A DNA stretch of 64,000 bases from NCBI GenBank assembly GCA_023334545.1, contig JAADVB010000086.1:1-64000 (forward strand). Direction: 5' to 3'. Source of the stretch: Salisapilia sapeloensis (Eukaryota > Oomycota > Peronosporomycetes > Peronosporales > Salisapiliaceae). The notes below the pieces were generated by a model. It made no database searches and was not told where the DNA came from. It saw nothing but the letters and a program-made list of their open reading frames with translations. Positions 33,809 through 44,746 of this stretch are shown piece by piece (the first letter of the stretch is position 1; every line of letters begins with the position of its first letter). Position numbers and translations under genes: made by a program.

Positions 33809-35089
33809 CTACGCTTGCTTCTGGTTTAACAAAGCTCCTTCCTGGATGATGTGGGCGCCATCGCCAATGAATGTCAGAAAACTGGCAGGAGGTGGGAGCT
33901 CCTGACCGAGTTCTGGCGGGTACGGAGCATCCAATTTCTTTTGTAGCTCGTCTGCTACTGCTCGACGTAAGAGCACGACGATGCAGCCGCCAAAGCCACC
34001 TCCACTCATGCGAGCGCCATATACGCCTTCGACGCTCCTGGCGCGTCGGACGAGCTCATCCAGCTCTGGCGTACTGACTTCGTAGTCGTCACGGAGAGAG
34101 TAGTGACTGTCGTACATGAGCTGTCCCACCTTGGCGTACTCCTTGTTCGCTAGGAGTTTGACCGTCTGGGTCACTCGATCATCCTCTGCAATGGCATGAC
34201 GAGCACGTCGGTAGGTTACATCCGACAAGTCCGACTTGATGCTTTCGAGCTGCTCGAGCGATGCATCTCGTAGCGCCTTGATGCCTGGATACTTCTTCTG
34301 GAGCGCACTCACAGCCTCTTTGCACTGCTCTACTCTGGACGCATATCCGCCCCCACTGTGCGTGTGAGTCACGTTGGAATTGCATACGACAATAGTGGTG
34401 TCTTCGTCTTCGACCGTGACGCGCTGCTTTTCATACGACCGACAGTCGATGAGCAAAGCGCATTGGCCTTCGCCACAGGAAGAGATGAACTGATCCATGA
34501 TGCCACATGGCGTATTGCAATACTCGTGCTCAGAGCGTTGGCAGAAGAGTGCCTTTTGCGTCGGCGTTACGTCGGAAATGTTAAATGCAGCTTCGAGGAA
34601 GGTTGCGTAGCTGACTTCGAGCGCCGCGGAGCTGCTGAGTCCACTCCCAGCCGGGACGCGGCTCACGATGGCAGCTCGGACGTTCATGTTTGAAAGTTTC
34701 GTGTGCTGGAGGTACATGGCAGCAACGCCACGGATATAGTTTTGCCACGTATGCTGCGGCGTGGGCGCTATGCGTTCGATGTCGGCATAGAACTCGGCAT
34801 GAGGATAGTCGCCGGACACGACGTGAGACGGTTCCCCGGCAGGACTACGTACACCGACGACAACAGTGGGCTTATCCAATGCAAGAGGTAGGACGAATCC
34901 ATCGTTGTAGTCGGTGTGGTCTCCGATCAGGTTGACACGACCAGGCGCCGTTGCGATGACCAAGTCCGACCGTGGGACGTTGGCTTCCGACGGGAAGGAC
35001 TTGTAGAAGAGACGAACGGCTTCTTCCGTGACCTCTTTGACTTTTTCCTGCGCCTCCATGGATGCACTTGTACTGCGGTCTTTCGCCAT
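33809..35089 (-). CDS. GALK: Galactokinase (GHMP kinase)
   Basis: Phosphorylates galactose to galactose 1-phosphate, the first Leloir step. All three GHMP motifs are present: the galactokinase signature GRVNLIGDHTDYNDGFVLPL, the ATP-binding VPAGSGLSSSAALEV, and the C-terminal RMSGGGFGGCIVVL. GIMDQFISSCGE carries the catalytic Asp. The open frame begins at 35347, but I place the start at Met 35089 (MAKDRSTSASMEAQ), which gives 426 residues, near the usual 390-430; the extra 86 residues are Ser/Thr/His-rich and look like 5' leader. A 3' neighbour converges at 49 bp. It is the last ordinary gene before the AT-rich island. Confidence 0.93.
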   Translation of the reverse strand: MAKDRSTSASMEAQEKVKEVTEEAVRLFYKSFPSEANVPRSDLVIATAPGRVNLIGDHTDYNDGFVLPLALDKPTVVVGVRSPAGEPSHVVSGDYPHAEFYADIERIAPTPQHTWQNYIRGVAAMYLQHTKLSNMNVRAAIVSRVPAGSGLSSSAALEVSYATFLEAAFNISDVTPTQKALFCQRSEHEYCNTPCGIMDQFISSCGEGQCALLIDCRSYEKQRVTVEDEDTTIVVCNSNVTHTHSGGGYASRVEQCKEAVSALQKKYPGIKALRDASLEQLESIKSDLSDVTYRRARHAIAEDDRVTQTVKLLANKEYAKVGQLMYDSHYSLRDDYEVSTPELDELVRRARSVEGVYGARMSGGGFGGCIVVLLRRAVADELQKKLDAPYPPELGQELPPPASFLTFIGDGAHIIQEGALLNQKQA

Positions 35090-35347
35090 CGTCGAAATTA
35101 TGAGAATGGAAGATCGAGTGCTCCAGTCGCTGACGCATCTGTGTTGAAGTTCAGAGTCGGGGGTTTCTGATAATTCGTGTTTGAAGGTGGCGGAAAAGGA
35201 GCACTGGTGCATGTGAATTTGATTTAAGAAAATGACCTTTGTCTGCTGCGTATGTGCAGAGCAATATGTATGGAATGTGCAGGTTGCTGGTAGGATAGAG
35301 GAAGAGGTTGGCGAGGGGGAAGGAGGTGGACTTGAGGTCCGATCCAA

Positions 35348-36640
35348 GCTAGGGTTGGGTGGTTGAACTTCCTTGGCTTCTGAACTTCAAACACTTCTGC
35401 CACGATAAGCGATGATGACGATGTAAAGAAGCGACGCAACCGTCTATCTGTTGGCAGATAGTGCACATGCGCGTACTGAAGAGTGGCGACGCGCGATGGC
35501 AGACTTATACGCTTGCAGGTCTTTTGTCTAGGTTTCTACATGTTGTGATTGGTGGAAATTTATAAAGACGACATATGATTGGTTTAAATAATGTGTCTAA
35601 ACACGAATTTGGACACGAAAAATTGTTTGGCATGGAGATGAAAGACGCTGTCGAGTTCAGTAAATTTACGAGTTATTAGAAAGGAACCGAAGGTATATTT
35701 AGCTGCAAAAGTGCTGCTGGACATAACTTACCGATTGCATAAAACTTTTGCTACTTTAAATCTATATTGTCCAGTGTTAAAAGCTCGATATTGCTTACGA
35801 TGACTGACCTCTATCCAGCACGTGAAAAAGCTGTACGGACTGCGTACATGTCTAAGGAAGTAGATGCTTGCTTTTTTGAAGGAGCGCCTATTATGAAGTG
35901 TACTGATATGGTTGAAAGTGTATGCAGCATCGGTACAACCAAAATGTCAAGTTTCAACATCAATTGCTTCGTCACCTTGAGCGTGATCAGGATGACGAAT
36001 ATATGAGCTGCGATAATGTTGTTGGACGCTTTGTGGTCGGTTTTTCCTTCGTCCAATGCAAAATGGCTCGTTACAGTTTCAAATGGATCATGCTTCCTTC
36101 CGTATCACTCATCTAAAGGCCGTGCTCGCGTTAGATCAGTGTTCAGAGAAATTGGGGATTCGCATGTTGTCAGTCTATTTATGAAAATCGAATCCGCAAC
36201 AATTGCGATCGTTGTGAATTGCCGGTTTCGCTTTACCACTGGCCATTAAAAAACCAACGTAACACTTCAATGTAACTTCCACGCCAAACGAGGAGTACAA
36301 AAACAATTGATCGGTGGTGCCAATGGACACGCCGCTTCATACTCTTGGCCTATGTCGACTCTCGAGCTCCATCCTCTGTTGCAATTGATGCTTCCATTGT
36401 CATGCTCACAGCAGCATGATCTGTATGGAAGTTGCAAGATATAGATGAGGTTTTCGGAGCGAAGTAGGCCTAAAACGATATAGCCTTCGATATTTTTCAC
36501 CTCTTTCATCGATTTTAATCAAGCTGATTTAAGAGGCACAGTACAGATCACAGCTCGCACATGCTCATACTCATATTGCATATTTCGCCTCGCGTAATAC
36601 CTAATTGTCCTCACAACGAACACGGCCTTGATTCTTTTTG
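35348..36640. other. Start of AT-rich, gene-poor island
   Basis: Base composition falls sharply after about 35.5 kb. Only short ORFs are found. A patch at about 36270-36300, on the minus strand, resembles 63600-63635 (both contain tcaaacgaggagta-like sequence), so it belongs to the dispersed repeat. Nothing else is recognised. Confidence 0.5.
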
Positions 36641-36960
36641 GTACATTTCTGTCTTGGTCTTCGACGCAATTAGGAGGAACCGATCTTCGAGAAAACTTCA
36701 AGACACGCCTGATGCTCGAAATGTGCAAATTTGAAAAAGCGCGCGAGAGACTCGGTGAGCTCTTCGCTGTTATTTTAAAACATACAAAGTACAGTGGTAG
36801 ACGGAGCAGTTTATCGATATTTGTAAATCACACTGTAGTATGTCCCACTAAAATGTCGAAGAGCTCAATGTTGCAAGTAAATCGAATGCAGCTTCAACCT
36901 AAAGGGCTTCTGAGGATACGCTCGACACCATTCCCCGCCAAGAAATGACAGATGAACGGA
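36640..36960. repeat. Dispersed repeat, copy 1 (paired with 63650-63975)
   Basis: About 310 bp share an estimated 85-90% identity with the window's last 330 bp, in the same orientation. Shared runs include gatgctcgaaatgtgcaaat and cggagcagtttatcgatatt. The copy here lacks a ~26-bp duplicated segment (gagctcttcg repeated) present at 63 kb. Both copies have broken reading frames. It is probably a decayed mobile element or gene-family fragment. No termini or target-site duplication could be defined. Confidence 0.7.
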
Positions 36961-37824
36961 CGATATACGCGGTTAGGAATGGAAAGGTAGACAGCGGCCT
37001 GAAAGTAGCACGAAATGCCGAAGAAATAGGCATAATACCCATTACAATTCGTCCATGCTTGTTTTCATAATATCGATTACCCGTTGAACGGACACTGCAT
37101 ACAATAGAAGCTGCTCTGATCGAGATAACAATTAGAGCATGGATAATTATGGCTGCACAGAATGATAACTTCTATATCCATTCTTTTATCCTGTTATTAT
37201 CGCTAAAGATTTCGAGGATACTCGAATCAGGCGATTTTAGCTTCCCATCCTTGAATAGTCTGAGCTCAACCGTGCAGGTGGTCGGTAACGAAGCAGCTAA
37301 GCTACTACTCTAGACTGAAGTTAGCAAAAGAATTGCTTGATACACTTGGATCGAAATGTCATACATCCAATAGGATCGTTTTTACTCTTAAAACGATGTG
37401 CCAAACGCTGCAGCCTTTACTCCTATATGCTAGATTTATATTATTGTATATAGCTGACAGAGTAAAAGCACAAGGCGTTTTGTTTGTGTGGTGTTCTGCG
37501 ACGTATCTGACTTGAATTGGAAGCACTATGCAATGTCGCTCTCGGAGTTAGTTTCTTTAAATTCTCCCGTTTGGATATTACTTTCTTCCCGTTTCTTACT
37601 AATAAGGCTCATCCATCACTGGGTTGTGGCTCAAATTTCTATAAACCAGTGGAAACGTTTATCAACTATGCGTCAGATAAAGCACTGGAGTTGCTTACAA
37701 AGAGATAAAGTGAAGTTCCATGCTCATGTACACTTGTAGAGCACTTAAAGCTAGAAAAGCTTCTTTCCAAGGTCTTGGATGGAATCCGTCACCCAATTTG
37801 CTATACTGAAGGTAACTAAAACAT
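36960..37824. other. AT-rich stretch with broken coding-like fragments
   Basis: Short plus-strand ORFs (37333-37515, 37517-37708) have a protein-like composition but no Met-to-stop gene and no recognised domain. They may be the continuation of the decayed repeat at 36.6 kb. Confidence 0.35.
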
Positions 37825-39710
37825 TTAATGACCCATGGGTGGTGCCATAAGTGAGTGTAAAGTATCAATCACATCATTGAGCGTAGCTTCATACATTTTG
37901 TTGATCTTTGGAATATACGCGTTGATCATGGCCAGGTTTTTCTTGCCCATCGATCTGCATGCATAAATATATAGTTACATTAGATTGAAGCATCACGCTG
38001 TAGACCGATAAATACGCACACTTCCTCCAGGTTCAGCCAATCGCCATCCCATGCTTCCAAAGTAGCTTCATTCGCAACTCTATACTAAGTTTAGCATACA
38101 AATATCAACTTTTGAATGGTTTAACACGACAACGTACAGTTTCTCCACGGTACTGAGAGCACCGGTGTGCGATTTATCAAGAAATGTCATTTTGTTTTGA
38201 CTCAAATCGCTGTCCAATTTGTTCAGTCGCATGCTCTCAAAAGAAAGCACCAAGATGCTTACACTTGTTCGAGATACTGACACTTGCTTTCACGTAGACT
38301 TTCCTGCTCCAGTAAATTATTCGACAGATTCCTGCCATCAATACTTGTGACTTCAATATAGCTAAGTGAATGAAGAATGGTGCCTTACAAATCTTTCACC
38401 TTCATTCCAGCGCAGTCAAAATCATACAAGTTATTGTTGACAAGCTACCTAGTATATACACGGGACATTATTTCTATCTGCAAGTCCACATAATGTATAG
38501 AGCTTACGCTTTGTATAGTTTGGGTATCTTCGCGTTGAATTCGAAAATATTATTGTTTTTCAACTCGCTATAAACAAGAGCAATGAACTCTATGTCGGAA
38601 ATGGACCATTAGTAGAGATTTACAATATTTCGAGGTGATTCCATTTACCAGTGAAATTCTCCAACTTCCCTTGCTTACTTATTCTGGATTAGACGCGTTA
38701 GAAAGTTGATAGACAAGCATCAAGCTTCAAGATTAGCATGAACACTTACAGTATGCTGACGTTGGGAAAGTTGTCTGGGTTTAGATTCTTGAAAAACGTT
38801 CTTTCTGTGTACCTATTCAAATCGACTTTTTACTAAGCAAATAACTTGTTGGCACTTTGTGCCATATCGAACGTACAGGGTTTTCAGCATTGGAAAGTAG
38901 CCGCGCATTGTCTTCATATGTTTGTAAGACAGGTACCTGCATTCCGAACTAAGGCGTTAGATATAAGGAGAAAGCAACTAACGACATAAAGCTTACACAT
39001 TCCCGAGCTTGGGCATCTCCGCCTTAAATTCAGAGATACTGTTATTGTTTAGCTCCCTGTACCAATACGGAAGGTAAAGTTTGTGACGCTAATGAGTAGT
39101 GAGCGATGACTCATAAGTGATAGAGGTGCTCCCACTTGCCAGTGATATTTTCCAATATTCCCTTGTTGTTCTGTATAATTTGTATATGATAGAGGATGAG
39201 GATTTAGTTATTGAAGCGGTAGTACCGACAGGAACACTTACAAAACGGTAAGGTTGGGAAAGTTTTTTGCATTTAGACTGATGAGCAATGTACCGCTCAT
39301 GTACTTTTCCAAATCAGAATTTAATAAGCACTTTACTTTAAATGTCAATGGCCATATTAAACTTACAGACTTTCCAGCTTTGGAAACTTTCCGAATATTT
39401 CTTTAATACAATTATCTTGTGCTTCGTTACAGAAACCGAATAAGTTAAGGTTTGTATGTCGAGAAGATACTTCCAGTCTATGTACATTCTCTTGGCGTGT
39501 CGATACAGGGCACCATCGAGCCTTACGATGCCCTGTCCCTTCAGATTGCTACAAGGTGAAGATCATTAGTGAGACGTTTTACCGAAAGTTTAGCAAAGTC
39601 GCCTACATGTCCACCTGACCGGAAAATTGCCTCGGGTATTCGGCATATATCTCTATCAATGATCAAAGCACTAGAAGGCTACAGATGATTTCTCGAGTTG
39701 TGAACTTCAT
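37825..39710 (-). pseudogene. Leucine-rich-repeat protein gene A, about 14 exons, decayed
   Basis: Starting from an ATG at 39710, a signal-like start (MKFTTREIICSLLVL) is followed by about 13 short exons, most holding one LRR unit, with phase-2 joins and GTAAG/GTACG donors. Examples are 39000-39062 (ELNNNSISEFKAEMPKLGN), 38757-38811 (FFKNLNPDNFPNVSIL), 38632-38690 (GKLENFTGKWNHLEIL) and 38389-38448 (VNNNLYDFDCAGMKVKDL). The last exons give LEAWDGDWLNLEE and end at the TAA at 37825-37827. Defects seen are a TGA at codon 16 (39663-39665), a one-base frame slip in exon 2 near TGGAAGTATCTTCTC, a lost acceptor before exon 3, a lost donor after exon 4 (near 39117) and a TAG in exon 10 (38445-38447). 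These defects were judged against the paralogue at 42.2-43.3 kb and repeats within the gene. Confidence 0.6.
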
Positions 39711-40107
39711 CGCGATGAAGAGCGACAGTGGGTGCTGGCAAGAGAATCGGAAAATGGAGGCTGGAAGCATCAATCGATGTCGAGCGAGGCATCCAAGGGA
39801 TATCTCCAATACCGAGGGTACGACGCAATAGCATCCTCGCAATATCCGATTAGAATCAAATCCACGGTATTTCTTCTCGCAGCATAGGCGGTCTAGGACT
39901 TACAGAGCTTATGACCAGTAGAATCATGACCGTATACGACGCGGATAATGCTTCCACGACCACATTTCCAACAAGTACGACCGGTCATAAAGGTTCATTA
40001 TCATCGGACCCCTTAAAGGTTTCTAGTAGAACGAACGCACAAGCGCATGATTTCATGCCTATCCTTTGATTCCATACCTCGAATGACATCTACGGACGGT
40101 ATCATCA
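39711..40107. other. Spacer with a hydrophobic coding-like stretch
   Basis: The minus strand near 39905-39990 reads VVLVGNVVVEALSASYTVMI ahead of a GTAAGT donor-like site. It may be a lost membrane-spanning exon. No complete gene. Confidence 0.3.
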
Positions 40108-40762
40108 ATCAGAGACCATAGACAAGATGAGCATGACGTAACGCTCTTCAGCTTGTATTTGCTCACGATAGAACTGGTTCATAAACGAGCGGTAGCCCGT
40201 GACCAGTGATGGCCCGATTTCTTTATAGAATCCGAAATCAATTTTGGGTCTAGAAGCTAGTTGACAAATTGAATCGAGTGCGGTAATAGCTGAGTGTAAC
40301 TTGATGCCGAAATCTTGAAAGGGTCTTCTTACACGATACCGTCATCAGCCATATTTTGCGAAATGTGGAAACTTGAGCTACGCCGGACTATAGCATCTCG
40401 TATAGAAAGTCAGGCCTTTCAGAACCTCTGGTTATATCAGTAGTCCATAGTCCATGTCTGAAGAAATGCTTAAAGATCGGGCTCTAGAGTACGGTCCTTA
40501 TGGCTAGATGCCGCCTTATCGTTGTTCCGTTCCAACCGTCAAAATCTCCCTCACATAAATTTGGAGAAATAGTTTGAGCTGTCAACCGTAAGTCTCGATA
40601 TAGCTCGCTTACTTCCAGCGCCTCCAAGTTACCAAAGAAGTACATCACAGCTACCCAGACAGCGTGCATGCTTCCATGATCCAGCGCATCCTGAGTCTTA
40701 ATCGTATATGTAGCCTTGGTCGCGTCCGATGATCTATAGTTTCCTTCTAGTTTCGTCTAACG
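40108..40762 (-). pseudogene. Orphan coding-like exons of an unidentified gene
   Basis: Two stretches on the minus strand look genuinely protein-coding. The first, about 40612-40758, follows a TTAG acceptor and gives LEGNYRSSDATKATYTIKTQ and MHAVWVAVMYFFGNLEALE, ending at a GTAAGC donor. The second, about 40110-40325, gives FGIKLHSAITALDSICQLAS, KIDFGFYKEIGPSLVTGYRS and EQIQAEERYVMLILSMVSD, then a TGA. A third piece near 40395-40440 reads DITRGSERPDFLYEML. I cannot join them in one clean frame and do not recognise the family. It may be a gene fragment or a real gene with small exons that I failed to trace. Confidence 0.35.
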
Positions 40763-42179
40763 CAAAATTTCGTCGCATCTTTCAAAACGGACAATAGATG
40801 AATCTATTTTTAGCAAAAGTACTATTGGATAGTGATCGTGATGATCCTGGACACCCTTCTTCCAAGTTTCCGCCTAGAAACGGCTACGATAGTTCGACCA
40901 TGCTTTAAAGCATCCATTGGTATGTACCAAGAGCTGTGTCCAAACTCAGACCTTCGGAAGCAACGCGAACCAAGTCGTATATTGTTCTGTGACAAACTCG
41001 TATGTTCTATCATTTGCAAGTTCTGCGGAGACAAAATCGACACTGACAGATGAAATGTTCCATGGTAAGTGAGTATGCAGCCAGTGCATGTAGTACAATC
41101 TGCGGCTGCATTTAACTACGCAACGTCATGTCCGTTTGTCGACACGTAGGATAAAGCTAGAATCTATGACTCCAACAAGAGTTTATAAATGGATGATCTG
41201 AGTTTCAATAGTTACAGCGATCACTCGTAGACTAATTCAGCAGCTACTGTAGGTAAATGGTGACTTTAAACAGTCTGACGCACATGTTGATGAGTTCATA
41301 TTTTTAAAGTGCGGAAAGCTCTTAAAATAGGTATGCAGGGCGCTGTGAGGATTGATGATGTCTATCGTTTCGACTGAAAAGTATGTTATATGTAGCTAAA
41401 TGCAAAAGATTTCATTTTTGTGGTACTATGAAATGTCGTTCACGCAGTTGGTGTGTTAAAACTCTTGGTGCTCGATAGTCCGTCGTCTTTCTCCTCAAAT
41501 TGGGCGACATTCACGGGTTTCCAGATTAGACAAGCACCGAATCATCTTTGAAATCCCTACGTACTACGTAAATTAAATGAGCTTACCGTTGAAAGTGCGT
41601 ATATGAATACTCACGAAGAATCAAGCTATGAGGCTTCATCTTTATCTTCACCATTTATCGGGTTGCCCATCAAATTTCTACTTTTCCAATACAAAGTTTT
41701 TCCGTTTTGCATGATAAAGAAACTTTTGCCCACTTATGCTTGTATGTTGATCGTATTCATGTAGGTTTCCACCCTTGAAGATATCTTTTTAGAACCCAAA
41801 TTCTCTCTATATGGCTTTGGAAGAAAATCTTCGATCTCAGTTTGTTGTGCTGGAGGTACCTATCTCATACAAACTATCCATTAACATCTCAATGTATACT
41901 TTAAACTCTTTTATCCGTGAAGTAGATCATAAGTTCATAAACTTTCTTCATATGCGGTATATTTCCAGTGACATTGGAGAGACTGTTATTTTTCATGAAC
42001 CTATTCACATTTCAAACTCCATTAGAGTTAATAATTACGCTGGTAATCAATATAAACTTACACTCTCTCCAAATTAGAGCAATCACCACTCCATTTCTTC
42101 AACTTTGAATTCTCCGCGAATATGCCATTTATGTATAATCAATTTATCGGACTACAAATATAAAAACTAAATGGCGTAC
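40763..42179. other. AT-rich spacer without recognisable gene
   Basis: It holds only short ORFs such as 40832-41053 and 41811-42077 on the plus strand. None shows a domain, repeat pattern or splice context that I can support. Confidence 0.4.
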
Positions 42180-43317
42180 AGTATCTCAACCTAACTGAGC
42201 GTATCGGCATGCTGATCACCAAGGTTTTTGATGTTGTTTTAAATTAAATCGCTGTGCAAAATATATAGTCGCTTGCTTTTAGAGAGACATAAGGACACGT
42301 ACATCTTTTTGAGGTGTTTGCACTGATCTCCACGCAGACTCTTTTCTGTCAGCATGCTGTCCGACAGATACCTATAATCCGCTCTTATATCTTCAACGTA
42401 TAATAGTGTCTGTACAGATTTGCTTTACAAGTTTTTGAGCTTTGTCTTGGAGCAGTCAAAGTTACTGAGATTGTTTCCGCTAAGATATCTATTTTAAAGA
42501 TAAAGCATCAATTAAAAAGGTGTAAACGACAGATTGCATAGAGCTTGCGCATCGGTGATGTTCTCCTTCGTAGCGTTAATGATAGAGGTTTTGTTGTCCT
42601 CTAAATCCCTATGTGAGTGTGAAGCATCAAACCAACGTCTTGGATTAGCTATAGTCGAAGGCTTACAAGTATTCAAAGTTTTCCCCTTTCCCAGTGGTTT
42701 TCTTCAACCTGCCCATCTTGCTTACTCTAGTTCATAAGTAGTAAACGGTTAGCGTCAAACTATTGAAGCAACCGTGTTGATATGAACATTTACAGTTTAC
42801 TCATTGCTGGGAATCTGTCTCCATTCAGACTTTTGAGCAATGTTTTGCTCATGGCTCTGTTCAAATCAACCTTTAGCACGGACATCACTTTATCGCTTGT
42901 AGCCATATTACACGTACAGGTTTATCAGGTTTTTAAATATGCAAAATATCTCTTCGATAGGATTTTCACTCAGCCAACTGCATGCACATCGTGAGTCAAT
43001 CCTCATGTAATTATTTAGTACTCCAAGTTGCTGTACAGAGTTTTGTTGTATTAAAATTGGGTAGTGTTTAGCTTCGTGATCTTGTTGCAAGCCAGGTTGC
43101 TACAGTGCAAGAACTGTTAGTAGTTTTTACGAAGATATTATCGATACGCTTCCACTTCCTCCATCTCAGGTGGAAAGATCAAGGTCGATAGATTTTTATC
43201 GTCGATGCTTCTATCCTGATATTTTCCCAGCTTAGAAGCGACACCCTTGGCAAATATGCCTGTGAACGCTTAGAGCAGAAGGAAAGTGAGTATAATGACC
43301 CGATGGATGAATGTCAT
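42180..43317 (-). pseudogene. Leucine-rich-repeat gene B, decayed paralogue of gene A
   Basis: It has the same exon plan as gene A. The ATG at 43317 gives MTFIHRVIILTFLLL, then TAA at codon 16 (43270-43272), then AFTGIFAKGV. LRR exons recognisable by alignment to A include one near 42933-42970 (LSENPIEEIFCIFKNLINL), 42797-42868 (MSKTLLKSLNGDRFPAMSK), 42545-42610 (DNKTSIINATKENI), 42437-42490 (SGNNLSNFDCSKTKLKNL) and 42305-42375 (SDSMLTEKSLRGDQCKHL). Frame slips, a missing donor after the 42.55-kb exon, and TAA/TAG stops in the 42.2-kb exon show it is dead. The C-terminal exons of A have no visible match here. Confidence 0.55.
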
Positions 43318-44162
43318 CGTGGCAATAAATCCAGTGGTTGCTAGCAGATAACTTTTGAAGTGAGGGGCAAAATTGAATGAAACTATTGGGCGACGTAGGG
43401 TAAGACATCAAAGGAAATTCTCAATTTCGAAAGGTATGATGAGAGGATATTCTGGCAATGGGTGACTACAATTAAGTCGAACAAGTTTCTTTTCGCGTCA
43501 TACGCGGTCATGAACCTATTTAAAAATGACTTATAAAGCTTTTTAATTGAATATGACGAAGCCAGGCTGCCCAAATGCACAAAATGAAAAATTAAATTGA
43601 TAACCAATATTGAATAAACATAGGTGACTAGGAGCTGAGACTTTAGGAAGTCATTCTAAGCGTAGGAAAAAACTCTTCAACAGTATTTTGAGTCCTGGAA
43701 CTGGTTGGAACTTTTAATAAGAGTCAAAATAAATACTTCTGCGTTCTTTAATATGCAGGCAAACGCTGCAAGTCTAGAAAGGCTTGAAAGTCAACTGCAA
43801 ATCTGTTAAAAGCTACGAAATAAGCACACTTAGCTGCTTACTTGTGCACTTTAAACGGACTGACAATTGGCGATTAATCCTGCATAGAGTTTGGGAGATA
43901 GACTGCTCGATAACGATCGTCTATTTTCTAGCTTTGATCTCCTGAGATGAGCATAAATGATCTTGTGAAGATACACAACAATCATGCCTACCAAATGACT
44001 AAATTGGGTGTTCATATAATAAGAATAAACTAAAACTTAGACGATATTATAGCTGTAAAATATCGGCTATAGCAAAAAGATGGAGCAAGTATCGAAAGGA
44101 ATTGCTGGGCGCTAATTGCTAAAGGAGGAATTTACGGAAGCAGAGCGATAAGCTCAAGATAT
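43318..44162. other. AT-rich spacer
   Basis: No supported gene. One minus-strand ORF (43383-43607) has no recognisable features. Confidence 0.4.
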
Positions 44163-44527
44163 CTTGGACGTACAGTCGTCTTCCAATCGCTGCTGGAGCA
44201 GTTTTGCAAAAGTCTAGCATAAAATATAGGTAACGGTACCATATGCGTAAGATGGCCCGCTCAATCTGTTGGCTACTACCACAGGCCTGCTCTGTCTCAG
44301 CACATAAAAGTAGTTCGGTCAATTTAAAAAAGATGACATAAACGTTAAAAACTGAAAAGAAGAGGATAACGACGATGTATCATTGGATTTTAACCGATCA
44401 TGTCAAAGCATGGTCTTGTTCCTAATACGCCTGTTGAAAGAACACGGACAATGCCGCATATATCTGCCCATTAGCACGTTATGAACTACTAGATCATTGC
44501 CAGTATATCATACAGTATGCTTGCTTT
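44163..44527. repeat. 365-bp direct repeat, copy 1 (pair with 50525-50889)
   Basis: It matches 50525-50889 without gaps at an offset of 6362 bp, with four substitutions seen (about 99% identity), in the same orientation. Read on the minus strand it holds ~205 bp of upstream sequence, an ATG at 44322, an open stretch of 149 nt (MTELLLCAETEQACGSSQQI to PAAIGRRL) and then a GTACGT donor at 44168-44173. Identity stops within ten bases after that donor. It therefore looks like a duplicated promoter plus first exon rather than a transposon end. There is no terminal TG/CA and no target-site duplication. Confidence 0.85.
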
Positions 44528-44746
44528 AAATTTGTAGCTTTAAACCGTGTTTTTGACTTATGGCCAACATCCATGAGTTTCAATGCGAGCCATCGACACT
44601 CTCTGTCCATTGAGCGTACAAACGCAAAAAGAAACTGTACACACCTGAACAATATGATATAAAATGCTGTACATGATCATTAGATGTAAAAACAGGCATA
44701 TGTTCAGCCCATTTTTGTTTTTCGCGTCATTCATACCACGCACAGC

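Noticed and set aside
35090..35347. 86-residue N-terminal extension of galactokinase
   Set aside because: Composition (Pro/Ser/His/Thr) is unlike the enzyme, it is beyond the family's normal length, and a good Met follows at 35089.
41811..42077. 88-aa plus-strand ORF in the island
   Set aside because: AT-rich chance frame on the strand opposite the LRR remnants; no domain, signal or splice context.
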